DNA from: QHVT01 sp036399015
Lineage (GTDB): Bacteria; Acidobacteriota; Thermoanaerobaculia; Gp7-AA8
Reading direction: 5' to 3'
Assembly: GCA_036399015.1 (NCBI GenBank)
Contig: DASWNW010000106.1
Coordinates: 16,011-80,010 of the forward strand
DNA: 64,000 nt
This document shows positions 1 to 7,732 of this stretch, one piece after another. Numbering within the stretch: the stretch's first letter is position 1; every line of letters begins with the position of its first letter. The translations under genes and the position numbers were made by a program. Under the pieces are notes generated by a model. The model saw only the letters and a program-made list of their open reading frames with translations. It was not told the DNA's origin and did no database searches.

Positions 1-505
1 CGTCGTCCGACCAGGCGGGATGGCTTTCCGCGTCCGGCGTCTCGGTGAGGCGGCGCAGGTTCGTCCCGTCGACGTCGATGACGTAGACCTCCGCGTTGCC
101 ATCGCGGTCGGAGTCGAACGCGATCCGCCGCGAGTCCGGCGACCACGACGGATGCCGCGCAAACTCGAGGCCGGCCGCGGCGCCGCGATGGGTGAGGCGC
201 CGCTCGCCGGTCCCGTCGGGCCGGATCAGGTAGAGGTTGAAGTGCCCGTCGCGCGTCGAGTCGAAGACGATCCACTCCCCGTCGGGCGACCATGAGGCAT
301 GCGTGTCGGCGGCCCCGTTGAACGTCAGCCGCCGCTCTCCCGTCCCGTCGGCGTTGACGATCCAGAGCTGCGGCTCGCCGGTGCGCTCGCTCTGGAAGAC
401 GAGCCGCCGCCCGTCCGGCGACCAGGAGGGGTTGATGTTCAGGAACGCGTTCTGCGCCGCCGCGTCGACGGCGAGCGCGAGAAGAGTGAGTTGGATGAGG
501 CGCAT
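1..505 (-). CDS. PD40/TolB-like beta-propeller protein, 3' end outside the window
   Basis: Partial gene: it starts at the ATG at 505 and runs off the left edge, so only the first 168 codons are seen. A short N-terminal stretch (MRLIQLTLLALAVDAAAQ) looks like a signal peptide. It is followed by repeated blades with the pattern SWSPDG-R-hh-F-S-R-G-LW/LY-h-DGTGERRLT, seen about three and a half times. This is the WD40-like PD40 repeat of TolB and of many periplasmic or secreted propellers in soil bacteria. The role is probably protein or ligand binding in the envelope; the substrate is unknown. The gene is monocistronic as far as can be seen, and its upstream side holds a repeat element (590-685). 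The family call is firm, the function is not. Confidence 0.8.
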   Translation of the reverse strand, partial: MRLIQLTLLALAVDAAAQNAFLNINPSWSPDGRRLVFQSERTGEPQLWIVNADGTGERRLTFNGAADTHASWSPDGEWIVFDSTRDGHFNLYLIRPDGTGERRLTHRGAAAGLEFARHPSWSPDSRRIAFDSDRDGNAEVYVIDVDGTNLRRLTETPDAESHPAWSDD

Positions 506-589
506 GCGCCCAAGGTGCCGCGCGCCCCGCGCGAATTCAACGTCTTTTGCCTCAGGCTACAGGATTGTTCCTGGCGCGTTGCATTTGGA

Positions 590-685
590 TGTTGTTGTCG
601 GTTGTCAGTTGTCAGTTGTCAGTTGTCCGTGGAGTGTCGTCCAGGCAGCCAGCCGCAGACAACCGACAACCAGCAACCGACAACC
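590..685. repeat. Inverted repeat built of GTTGTCA heptamers
   Basis: The left arm has five tandem 7 bp units (GTTGTCG/A/C, 594-628). The right arm (658-684) carries the complementary GACAACC/CAGCAACC units. The centre is GTGGAGTGTCGTCCAGGC. It lies between two minus-strand genes. The same family recurs at 12821-12904, 32041-32117 and 63953-64000. No gene is seen in 506-688. Confidence 0.85.
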
Positions 686-688
686 GCA

Positions 689-1009
689 TCACCGGTCGGT
701 GATGCGCCGGTCATACTCCGCCGCCCGGTCGAGGAACGACTCGATGCTCCTTCCGAGGCCCAGCTTCTCCGTCAGGTCGGACGACTTGGCAAAGTCGGCG
801 CTGAGGCGCTCGGCCTCGGCAAGGTAATAGTCGCGCAGGCCCGCCTCGATCTTGAACTCGGGGTACTTTTCGGCGAGCGTCCGCATCCACTCCTCGACCT
901 GCCGGCGGCGATCCTTGTCCCCGGTTCCGGTCTTGAGGTCTTCGAGCAGCGTCGTCACGACACCCGAGAGGATCTGCATCCGCTGCTGGTGCAAGGCTTC
1001 GTTCGTCAT
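689..1009 (-). CDS. Small hypothetical protein
   Basis: 106 residues from the ATG at 1009; an upstream ATG at 1099 would overlap the accC start, so the shorter form is preferred. The sequence is charged and helical, with no signal peptide or membrane segment and no cysteine. It starts MTNEALHQQRMQILSGVVTT and contains an EKYPEFKIEAGLRDYYLAEAERL stretch in its middle. I do not recognise a family. It is divergent from the biotin carboxylase gene with only 43 nt between the starts, so the two must share a compact promoter region. The very 3' end sits in a near-perfect palindrome (686-705, GCATCACCG/CGGTGATGC). Confidence 0.6.
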   Translation of the reverse strand: MTNEALHQQRMQILSGVVTTLLEDLKTGTGDKDRRRQVEEWMRTLAEKYPEFKIEAGLRDYYLAEAERLSADFAKSSDLTEKLGLGRSIESFLDRAAEYDRRITDR

Positions 1010-1036
1010 GGCGGCGAATGCTATCAGCGATGCGGC

Positions 1037-1042
1037 TACAAT
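1037..1042 (+). promoter_or_regulatory. -10-like TACAAT just upstream of accC
   Basis: TACAAT lies 10 nt before the ATG of the biotin carboxylase gene. There is no clear -35 hexamer and no Shine-Dalgarno sequence between it and the start, so a very short or absent leader is likely. One of several such boxes in this window. Confidence 0.45.
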
Positions 1043-1052
1043 GCGCCCGGCC

Positions 1053-2546
1053 ATGAAAGTGCTGATCGCGAACCGCGGCGAGATCGCCGTACGCGTCATC
1101 CGCGCCTGCCGCGAAATGGGGTACCCGACCGTCGCGGTCTACTCCGAGCCCGATCGCGCGGCGCTCCACGTCGTCTCCGCCGATCAGGCCATGCCGGTCG
1201 GCGCCGCCCCCTCGCGCGAGAGCTACCTGCGCATCGACCGCATCCTCGACGCCGCGAAGAAGAGCGGCGCCGACGCCATCCATCCCGGCTACGGCTTCCT
1301 CGCCGAGAACGCCGACTTCGCGCGCGCCTGCCGCGACGCCGGCCTCCTCTTCATCGGTCCCTCCCCCGAGTCGATCGACGCCATGGGCTCGAAGACCGAG
1401 AGCCGGCAGCGGATGAAGGCCGCCGGCGTGCCGGTCGTCCCCGGCCTCACCGAGCCGGTGAAGTCGTTCGACGAGATCGCCGCCTTCGCGAAGGAGTCGG
1501 GCTTCCCGATCATGATCAAGGCGAGCGCCGGCGGCGGCGGGAAGGGGATGCGCCTCGTCGAGCGGGAGGAAGACCTCCGCCAGTCCTTCGAGCGGGTGAC
1601 GAGCGAGGCGGAGTCGTTCTTCGGCGACAGCGCCGTCTACGCCGAGAAGTTCATCACCTCGCCGCGCCACATCGAGGTGCAGGTCGTCGGCGACCAGCAC
1701 GGCAACATCGTCCACGTCGGCGAGCGCGAATGCACGCTCCAGCGCCGCCACCAGAAAGTGGTCGAGGAGTGCCCCTCGCCCGTCGTCGACGAAGAGCTGC
1801 GCGCCCGCCTCGGCGCGATGGCCGTCAAGGCCGCCGCGGCGGTGAACTACTACTCCACCGGCACCATCGAGTGCCTCATGGGACCCGACCGCGAGTTCTA
1901 CTTCCTCGAGATGAACACCCGCCTCCAGGTCGAGCACCCCGTCACCGAGATGGTCTGGGGCGTCGACCTGGTGAAAGAGCAGTTGCGGATCGCGCAGGGG
2001 GAGAAGCTCTCCTTCACCCAGGCCGACCTCCGGCCGCTCGGCCACGCCATCGAATGCCGCATCTACGCCGAGGATCCGGCACGCAAGTTCGCCCCCTCGC
2101 CGGGGCTGATCCGCTACATCAACCTCCCGCAGGGGCCGGGCGTGCGCAACGACCAGGGCGTCTACCCCGGCTACACCGTGCCCGTCTACTACGACCCGAT
2201 GCTCTCGAAGCTGATCGTGCACGGGCCGACGCGCGAGGAGGCCATCGCCCGCATGCGCCGCGCGCTGGCGGAGTACCGGGTCGAGGGGATCATGACCACG
2301 ATCCCGTTCTTCACCTACATCATGGACAACCCCGACTTCATCGCCGCGAACTTCGACACCGGCTACATCGACCGCATCCTGCCGCAGATCGACTTCGCGG
2401 AGCGGCCGTCGACGCAGCACGACGTCGACGCCGCCATCGCCGCCGCGGCCATCCTCGCCTTCGAGGAGTCGCAGAACGTGAAGCTGCCGGAGGACCTGCC
2501 GTCGCGCTGGCGCAACGCCGCGCGGGTGGAGGGGCTGCGCTCGTGA
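1053..2546 (+). CDS. accC: Biotin carboxylase subunit of acetyl-/propionyl-type acyl-CoA carboxylase
   Basis: 497 residues; catalyses ATP-dependent carboxylation of biotin on the carrier protein encoded next. The N-terminal domain starts KVLIANRGEIAVRVIRACRE. The ATP-grasp glycine-rich loop SAGGGGKGMR is at 158-167, and the catalytic EMNTRLQVEHPVTE block is around 286-299. The length is slightly above the roughly 450 residues of the type II fatty-acid enzyme and fits acyl-CoA carboxylase alpha subunits with a separate carrier. The start at 1053 is chosen because homologues begin at this MKVLIANRGE; the frame is open further upstream. The GTGA overlap with the next gene implies translational coupling. 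No carboxyltransferase gene lies nearby, so the acyl-CoA substrate cannot be decided. Confidence 0.93.
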   Translation: MKVLIANRGEIAVRVIRACREMGYPTVAVYSEPDRAALHVVSADQAMPVGAAPSRESYLRIDRILDAAKKSGADAIHPGYGFLAENADFARACRDAGLLFIGPSPESIDAMGSKTESRQRMKAAGVPVVPGLTEPVKSFDEIAAFAKESGFPIMIKASAGGGGKGMRLVEREEDLRQSFERVTSEAESFFGDSAVYAEKFITSPRHIEVQVVGDQHGNIVHVGERECTLQRRHQKVVEECPSPVVDEELRARLGAMAVKAAAAVNYYSTGTIECLMGPDREFYFLEMNTRLQVEHPVTEMVWGVDLVKEQLRIAQGEKLSFTQADLRPLGHAIECRIYAEDPARKFAPSPGLIRYINLPQGPGVRNDQGVYPGYTVPVYYDPMLSKLIVHGPTREEAIARMRRALAEYRVEGIMTTIPFFTYIMDNPDFIAANFDTGYIDRILPQIDFAERPSTQHDVDAAIAAAAILAFEESQNVKLPEDLPSRWRNAARVEGLRS

Positions 2547-3040
2547 AGTTCATCGCCCGCGAGAACGGCACCGACACCGAGGTGGAGGTGCTGCGCCACG
2601 GCACCGGCTATCGGGTGCGCATCGGCGACCGCTGGCTGGAGGCCGACTTCGTCAGCGTCGGCCAGTACGTCCGCTCGCTGCGCCTCGACGACGGCACGCA
2701 GTTCTCCGTCGTCCACCACTCCGTCGGCAACACGCACGAGATCTCCCTCGGCAACTCCAGCGTCACCGTCGAGGTGATCGACCCGCTCGCCGCCCGGCGC
2801 CGCCGCCGCGAGGACGAGATGGGCTCCGGCGGCGTCGTGAAGGCGCTCATGCCGGGACGCGTCGTGCGCGTGCTCGTCGCCAAGGGGGACACCGTCCGCA
2901 AGGGCGCCGGCCTGCTCATCCTCGAGGCGATGAAGATGGAGAACGAAATCCAGGCACCCGCCGACGGCACCGTCGACGAGCTGTTCGTCGAGCCCGGCCA
3001 GACCGTCGAGGCGGGGGCCGACCTGGTGCACATCACATGA
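2543..3040 (+). CDS. Biotin carboxyl carrier protein (biotinyl domain)
   Basis: 165 residues starting at GTG 2543, overlapping the accC stop by 4 nt (GTGA). The C-terminal about 70 residues form a biotinyl-lipoyl domain: GGVVKALMPGRVVRVLVAKGDTV, then the biotinylation motif EAMKMEN with the acceptor lysine between the methionines. The N-terminal half (KFIARENGTDTEVEVLRHG...) is beta-rich and resembles the linker/BT-like part of acyl-CoA carboxylase alpha chains, so this gene and accC look like a split alpha subunit. It carries CO2 from the carboxylase to a carboxyltransferase encoded elsewhere. It is followed without a gap (ATGA) by a DinB-family gene. Confidence 0.9.
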   Translation: MKFIARENGTDTEVEVLRHGTGYRVRIGDRWLEADFVSVGQYVRSLRLDDGTQFSVVHHSVGNTHEISLGNSSVTVEVIDPLAARRRRREDEMGSGGVVKALMPGRVVRVLVAKGDTVRKGAGLLILEAMKMENEIQAPADGTVDELFVEPGQTVEAGADLVHIT

Positions 3041-3552
3041 ACCTCTCTCTCGACGTCGTACGCGATCTCTTCCGCCACATGCAGTGGGCCGACGCGGAGC
3101 TCTGGACCGCGATGAACGCGCACCCCCCCGCGCTCGAAGACGAGAAGCTGATGAAGCTCGTGCAGCACCTGCACGTCGTCCAGCGCGCCTTTCACCTGAT
3201 GTGGACCGGCGGCCAGAACGACCCGGCGGCCCTCTACGCGAAGCAGGAGCCGCCGGCGATGCGCGCCTCGGCGCGGGAGTGGCACGCGACGGCCGCGGAC
3301 TATCTCGACCGGTTCGACGAGTCGGAAATGGGCAAGATCCTGCACATGCCGTGGCTCGCGCATTTCGAGCAGCAGCTCGGCCGGTCGCTGCAGTCGCCGA
3401 CGTACGGCGAGAGCTTCCTGCAGATCGCGATGCACAGCGGCTATCACCGCGGGCAGGCGAACATGCGCCTCCGCGAGCTGGGCGGCGAGCCGAAGAACGT
3501 CGACTACATCGCCTGGATCTGGTTCAGCCGCCCCGAACCGAACTGGCCGTAA
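3037..3552 (+). CDS. DinB-family metalloenzyme-like protein
   Basis: 171 residues; the start codon overlaps the stop of the carrier protein (ATGA). DinB/YfiT proteins are four-helix bundles that bind a metal through three histidines. Here these are plausibly the His of LVQHLHVVQR in helix 2 and the pair in HSGYHRGQ near residue 138. The N-terminal FRHMQWADAELW is typical of the family. Members act in thiol-dependent transferase or detoxification reactions; the substrate of this one is unknown. The coupling to a biotin-carboxylase operon is unusual and may only reflect co-transcription. Confidence 0.85.
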   Translation: MNLSLDVVRDLFRHMQWADAELWTAMNAHPPALEDEKLMKLVQHLHVVQRAFHLMWTGGQNDPAALYAKQEPPAMRASAREWHATAADYLDRFDESEMGKILHMPWLAHFEQQLGRSLQSPTYGESFLQIAMHSGYHRGQANMRLRELGGEPKNVDYIAWIWFSRPEPNWP

Positions 3553-3567
3553 CGCGACGTTGCCCCT

Positions 3568-3594
3568 CTGGAGCGACGGGCTCTTAGCCCGTCG
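3568..3594. repeat. GGAGCG(G/A)CGGGC palindrome, copy 1
   Basis: CTGGAGCGACGGGCTCTTAGCCCGTCG: a GACGGGCT/AGCCCGTC hairpin preceded by GGAGC. It is a diverged copy of the element at 3866-3894, and the two bracket the 21 bp array. Confidence 0.7.
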
Positions 3595-3649
3595 TGGTGC
3601 CGGGCTGAGGCAGCCGCGCCCCGCGTTACGCGAGCCGTGTACAAAACGC

Positions 3650-3859
3650 GGCAGCCTCCGGGGAGACGACGGCACCCTTCGGAAAGACGACGGCAGCCTC
3701 CGGAAAGACGACGGCAGCCTCCGGAAAGACGACGGCAGCCTTCGGGGAGACGACGGCACCCTTCGGGGAGACGACGGCAGCCCTCGGAAAGACGACGGCA
3801 CCCCTCGGGGAGACGACGGCACCCCTCGGAAAGACAATGGCAGCCTCCGCCAACGCACC
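3650..3859. repeat. Tandem array 1: ten 21 bp units
   Basis: Exactly ten consecutive 21 nt units of the type GGCAGCCTCCGGAAAGACGAC, from 3650 to 3859, with substitutions (C/G at position 5, AAA/GGG at 13-15) but no indels. There are no spacers, so this is not CRISPR. The unit is seven codons long and open in several frames on both strands; on the plus strand it would read DDGSLRK/G in frame with the downstream gene. The stretch 3553-3919 holds only this array, two palindromes and a TATAAT box. Confidence 0.95.
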
Positions 3860-3865
3860 TCCGGT

Positions 3866-3894
3866 CCTGTGGAGCGGCGGGCTTCAGCCCGCCG
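3866..3894. repeat. GGAGCGGCGGGC palindrome, copy 2
   Basis: CCTGTGGAGCGGCGGGCTTC... through 3894: a CGGCGGGCT/AGCCCGCCG hairpin. All 29 bases are identical to the copy inside a glycosyltransferase gene at 24253-24281. No T tract follows, so it is not a classical terminator. Confidence 0.85.
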
Positions 3895-3904
3895 AACCGC
3901 GGCC

Positions 3905-3910
3905 TATAAT
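3905..3910 (+). promoter_or_regulatory. TATAAT -10 box before the pseudokinase gene
   Basis: A perfect TATAAT lies 9 nt before the ATG at 3920, downstream of the array and the palindrome. Transcription would begin near 3917, giving an almost leaderless mRNA. This argues that the array is not translated as an N-terminal extension. No good -35 hexamer is present at 17 nt. Confidence 0.55.
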
Positions 3911-3919
3911 CCCTCCCCA

Positions 3920-6688
3920 ATGTCGTCCAGCCAGCCCCTGGGTTCCTGGGTCATCGGTGAACGTGTCAGCACGTCCGTCTGGCTCGCGGAGGACACGCGC
4001 AACGGCAAGCAGGTCGCCGTCAAGCTGCTGACCAAGCAGTTGCCGAAGGAGCAGGCGAAGCGCGACACCATGGTGCGGGACGTGCGCATCGCGGCGGCGC
4101 TCTACCACGCCTTCCTGATCCCCATCCTCGAGATCACCCCCGTCGGAGACAACCTGCTCATGGTCATGGAGCTCGTCGACGCGCAGCCGGTCGCGCGCCG
4201 GGCGGCGGGCGGCGCGCTGCCGAAATCCGAGGTCCTGCGCATCGGCTACCAGCTCGCGAGCGTCGTGAAGTACCTGCACATGAAGGGGCTGCTGCACGGC
4301 AACGTCGCAGGCGATTCCGTGCTCGTCACCCCCGCCGGGCAGGTGCAGCTCGCCGGGTTCAACATCGCCAACCTCCTCCGCCGCGAGCGGACGTCGGCGG
4401 CCTACCAGCAGAAGGGGAGCGACGCGCGCGCGGTCGCCTACCTGGCGCCGGAGCAGATCGCGAATCAGACCATCGACGAGAAGACCGACCTCTTCTCCAC
4501 CGGCGTGGTGCTCTACGAGCTCGCCACCGGCAAGCTGCCCTTCAACGGCGCGACCGCGCCCGACGTCGCCCGCGCAATCGTGGAGGGGAACCCTGCCTCG
4601 CCGAAGGCGCTGAACCCGCAGATCGACAACGCCCTCGTCAGCCTCCTCGGCGGCTGCCTGTTCAAGGACCCGTTCAAGCGGCAGCGCGACGCGAAGGCGC
4701 TGGTGGAGCAGATCGAGCGAATCGAGCCCGACGTCATCCCCTTCGCGGCGTCGCTGGAGAAAAAGATCGCCACCCCGGTCGCATCGATCTCGGAGCACCG
4801 CCGCTCGATCCTCCTCGTGGCCGAGGTGGCGAATGACGAGACGGTGGTCGAGGACGCCTCGAAGGCCGCCGCGCGCATGCAGCAGATCCTCGGCGAGGCG
4901 GTGTACCTCTTCGACGGACACGTCATCGACCCCTTCGGCGCCCGCCTGGTCGCCGAACTGCCGACGGTCGACAACGCGCTCGAGGCGGGGCGGAAAGCGG
5001 AGTTCGACCTCCAGCAGTTGCAGGCCGAGAACGACCCGCTGCAGGTACGGATGCTCCTGCACGCCGGCGAGCTGGAAGTGTGCGACGGCGTCCCGGCCGG
5101 GCCGGCGGTGGAGAAGGCGGTGGCGACGCTCGCCGAGATCGCGCCGAACGCCCTCTTCATCACCGAGGACTTCGTGAAGGGGGGACGCGGCAACGTGCGC
5201 CTGCGCGACGCCGGCGCGCGCGCGGGGGTGAAGCTCTTCACCATCGTGCCGCCGGAGCCGCCGCCCGTCATGGCCGACCTCTCCCCGGAGCCGAACACCG
5301 CCGAGCTCGAGGCGGAGCTCGCGGTCAGCGTCGAGGTGGAGGCGATCGCCGCCGCCGCCGCGCGCAAGAAGAAGGCGTTCTACCGGCTGGTCGCCGCTGC
5401 TGTGGTCCTCGGCCTCTTCGCCGGTGCGGGCGCGATGTGGATGCGCGGTGGCGAGGAGCCGGCGCCGGTGGTGAAGAAGGCCGCTCCGGTCGACGCGAGG
5501 CCGACCGCCGCGAATCCGCGCGCCGTGCACCTCACCGTCGCCGCCGCCGATCCAACCGCGGCCGACCTGGCGAATACCGTCCGCCTCGGCACGGTCGAGC
5601 TGCTGCGCGCCTATCCGGAGCTGCGCGTCGTCGACGCGCCCGCCGCCGGCGCCGCGTCGGTCGGCGCGACCATTGCGCCCGGTGCCGACGCCGGTGCCGA
5701 GATCCTGCGGCTGCACGACCAGGCGGTCCGGCAGACGCGCGCGTCGCGCCGTCTCGACTCGCCGGCAGGGCTGACCGAGTTCGCCAACGCCGTCGTGGCC
5801 CGCTCGCTGAACGACACCGCCGCCGTCGAGACGTCGCTGCGCGCCGCGATCGCGGCCAACCCGAATCTCCTCCCGGCGCAGGTGATGGCGATGGACGTCT
5901 TCAAGGACGCCGAGGGGCTGGCGGCGGCACGCCAGGTCCTCGCGCTCGATCCGGCGAACCTCGGCGCGGCGCGGAAGGTGGCGCGCGCGAGCATGGTCAC
6001 CGGCGACCTCGCCGAGTCGCTCGCCGCCTGGGGGCTGGTGCTGCGGCGCGAGCCGCGGGACGCCGAGGCCTTGAACCACGTCGCCCGCTACGCGCTCTCG
6101 TCCGGCGACACGGCGAAGTTCAACCAGACCATCGCGCGGATGAAGACGCTGCCGCCGGCACAGGTGTCGGTGCACGAGCCCGACGCGCTCGCCGCCGCGG
6201 GGCGCATCGACGGCGCGATCCAGCGCTACTACACCGTCGAGGAGACGCAGGCGAACAACGCGCCGCTGGCGCTGAAGATCGGACGCCTGTCCGTGCTGCG
6301 GCACTCGCTCCCGATCGCCGAGCTCGAGCTGAAGAAGCTCGCGGTGCAGGACCCGCTGTACGGCTACCAGATGCTCAGCGCGTACATCGCGGCGGAGAAG
6401 AAGGACCGCGCCGGCGCGATGCAGGCGCTCGAACGGGCGCTGCGCTCCGCGGAGCCGGGCGACGACTCATGGACGTCGGCGGCCGAGGTGCACGCGATCC
6501 TCGACGACACGACGGCGGTGATGCAGTCGCTGGAGAAGGCGGCCGCGCGCAACGAGCCGACGGCGGCGTACGTGCTGGCCAACCCGCTCTTCCGCTACCT
6601 CCACAGCGACCCCCGCTTCGTGAAGGTGCGCGCGACGCTCACCGCGCAGCAGGCGGAGATCCGGGGCGCTCTCGCCGCGTTGCGTTGA
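3920..6688 (+). CDS. Membrane pseudokinase with degenerate cyclase-like domain and TPR-like C-terminus
   Basis: 922 residues. Residues about 8-270 have the bacterial Ser/Thr kinase (PknB-type) layout: ATP-lysine K35 in VAVK, APEQ at 176-179, and D190 in DLFSTGVVLYEL. However the catalytic HRD is HGN (126-128) and the metal-binding DFG is GFN (146-148), so both key aspartates are missing and phosphotransfer is unlikely. Residues about 295-442 resemble a class III nucleotidyl cyclase fold (LLHAGELEVCDG..., ALFITEDF) without recognisable metal aspartates. One membrane segment lies at about 487-508. The remaining 400 residues are Ala-rich helical repeats of TPR type. Homologues with active kinases are signalling proteins; this one is probably a sensor or scaffold. 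The start at 3920 fits the kinase fold and the TATAAT box, although the frame is open back to 3560. Confidence 0.85.
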   Translation: MSSSQPLGSWVIGERVSTSVWLAEDTRNGKQVAVKLLTKQLPKEQAKRDTMVRDVRIAAALYHAFLIPILEITPVGDNLLMVMELVDAQPVARRAAGGALPKSEVLRIGYQLASVVKYLHMKGLLHGNVAGDSVLVTPAGQVQLAGFNIANLLRRERTSAAYQQKGSDARAVAYLAPEQIANQTIDEKTDLFSTGVVLYELATGKLPFNGATAPDVARAIVEGNPASPKALNPQIDNALVSLLGGCLFKDPFKRQRDAKALVEQIERIEPDVIPFAASLEKKIATPVASISEHRRSILLVAEVANDETVVEDASKAAARMQQILGEAVYLFDGHVIDPFGARLVAELPTVDNALEAGRKAEFDLQQLQAENDPLQVRMLLHAGELEVCDGVPAGPAVEKAVATLAEIAPNALFITEDFVKGGRGNVRLRDAGARAGVKLFTIVPPEPPPVMADLSPEPNTAELEAELAVSVEVEAIAAAAARKKKAFYRLVAAAVVLGLFAGAGAMWMRGGEEPAPVVKKAAPVDARPTAANPRAVHLTVAAADPTAADLANTVRLGTVELLRAYPELRVVDAPAAGAASVGATIAPGADAGAEILRLHDQAVRQTRASRRLDSPAGLTEFANAVVARSLNDTAAVETSLRAAIAANPNLLPAQVMAMDVFKDAEGLAAARQVLALDPANLGAARKVARASMVTGDLAESLAAWGLVLRREPRDAEALNHVARYALSSGDTAKFNQTIARMKTLPPAQVSVHEPDALAAAGRIDGAIQRYYTVEETQANNAPLALKIGRLSVLRHSLPIAELELKKLAVQDPLYGYQMLSAYIAAEKKDRAGAMQALERALRSAEPGDDSWTSAAEVHAILDDTTAVMQSLEKAAARNEPTAAYVLANPLFRYLHSDPRFVKVRATLTAQQAEIRGALAALR

Positions 6689-6962
6689 CGCGCCACTCCA
6701 CCGGCATGACCCGGATCGAGTCGCGGTAGTCGACGATGCCGAGCCGGATCGCCTCGCGGAACATCGGCGAGCGGAAGCGGGGGTTCAGCGCCCGTCTCCG
6801 GCCGTCGGCGATGCGCGTCGGCGAGATCGTCAGCGAGTCTTCGTCCTGGCGCATGTAGACGAACCCGTTTGCCACCTGCGAGGACAGCATCCGGAACACG
6901 TGGTCCGGAAGGATGAACACGCCGTTCTGGCAGACGACGTACAACGGCTCTTTTGCATCCAT
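6639..6962 (-). CDS. Hypothetical protein
   Basis: 107 residues, convergent with the pseudokinase gene and overlapping its 3' end by 50 nt. It starts MDAKEPLYVVCQNGVFILPD; the body is mixed alpha/beta with a basic middle (ADGRRRALNPRFRSP) and a disordered basic tail. There is no signal or membrane segment. I do not recognise the family. It is divergent from queD with only 11 nt between the start codons, so each promoter must lie inside the other gene. The protein-like first 80 residues make it likely real. Confidence 0.6.
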   Translation of the reverse strand: MDAKEPLYVVCQNGVFILPDHVFRMLSSQVANGFVYMRQDEDSLTISPTRIADGRRRALNPRFRSPMFREAIRLGIVDYRDSIRVMPVEWRVNATRRERPGSPPAAR

Positions 6963-6973
6963 AATTGAGGGTG

Positions 6974-7387
6974 ATGATCGTTTCGGCGCGACTGACGTTC
7001 TCGGCAGCCCATCGCTTGCACAATCCGAACCGGGATGCGGAGTGGAACCGGCAGATTTACGACAAATGCGACAACCCGCGCGGACACGGCCACAACTACG
7101 CGCTCGAGGTGAGCGTGCGCGGCACGATCGACCCCGAGACCGGGATGGTGATCGACCTCAAGCGGCTCAAGGACATCATGCGCGAGCGGGTCATCGACCG
7201 CGTCGACCACACCAACCTCAACGAGGACGTCGACTTTCTGAAGGGCGTGATCCCGACCGCCGAGAACCTCGCCCGCTGCTTCTGGCAGCAGCTCGCGCCC
7301 GCCATCCCGCACGGCGAGCTGTACGAGGTGGCGCTGCAGGAGACGGAGCGCAACTCGGTGCGCTACCGGGGAGAGGATGAGCCATGA
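6974..7387 (+). CDS. queD: 6-carboxy-5,6,7,8-tetrahydropterin synthase / PTPS family
   Basis: 137 residues from the ATG at 6974; TTG 6965 and GTG 6971 are in frame but give no better start, and GAGG at 6967-6970 lies close upstream. Zinc ligands are visible as H13 (SAAHRLHN) and H38/H40 (RGHGHNY), and the catalytic cysteine is C32 in DKCDNPRG. The family converts dihydroneopterin triphosphate to 6-carboxytetrahydropterin (queuosine pathway) or to pyruvoyl-tetrahydropterin. No queC, queE or folE is nearby, so the exact reaction is inferred from family. The stop overlaps the next start (ATGA). Confidence 0.88.
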   Translation: MIVSARLTFSAAHRLHNPNRDAEWNRQIYDKCDNPRGHGHNYALEVSVRGTIDPETGMVIDLKRLKDIMRERVIDRVDHTNLNEDVDFLKGVIPTAENLARCFWQQLAPAIPHGELYEVALQETERNSVRYRGEDEP

Positions 7388-7617
7388 ACTACGACCTGGC
7401 GATGATGGCCCTCGAAGGCCTGGCCCGCGCGCCGATGACGCTGCACAGCACCGCCGGCGAGATCACCATCGAAGGAGAGGCCTCGGCCTTCAAGGAGCTG
7501 GCCCGCCTCTGTCTCCTCCTCGGCGGCACGCAGACCGCCAGCGACGAGTTCGAGCTGACCCCCGGCGTGCACGTGGCGGGCGGGGGGCCGGTGTTGAGAT
7601 TGCGTCTGCGGGAGTAG
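7384..7617 (+). CDS. Small hypothetical protein coupled to queD
   Basis: 77 residues, starting within the queD stop codon (ATGA), so it is probably made with it. It begins MNYDLAMMALEGLARAPMTL and contains an alternating TLHSTAGEITIEGEAS strand and a helix FKELARLCLLLGG. It is acidic and soluble, with a single cysteine. No family recognised. The overlap and good coding character support a real gene. Confidence 0.65.
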   Translation: MNYDLAMMALEGLARAPMTLHSTAGEITIEGEASAFKELARLCLLLGGTQTASDEFELTPGVHVAGGGPVLRLRLRE

Positions 7618-7732
7618 TTGCTGGTTGCTGGTTGCTGGTTGCTAGTGGCGCGTTGCGCGTTGCGAGTTACCCGGGCTGTTCCGCCCGGGCGACAAGGCCC
7701 GAGCAACTAGCAACTAGCAACCAGCAACGCAA
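7618..7732. repeat. Inverted repeat built of TTGCTGG and GTTGCGC heptamers
   Basis: The left arm carries TTGCTGG x3 then GCGTTGC x2. The centre CCCGGGCTGTTCCGCCCGGGCGACAAGG is shared with the copy at 12821-12904. The right arm carries AGCAACT x2 and AGCAACC. It fills the gap between two genes reading towards each other. Confidence 0.85.

Noticed and set aside
3650..3859. CRISPR array
   Set aside because: Units are directly adjacent with no unique spacers, and no cas gene is in the window.
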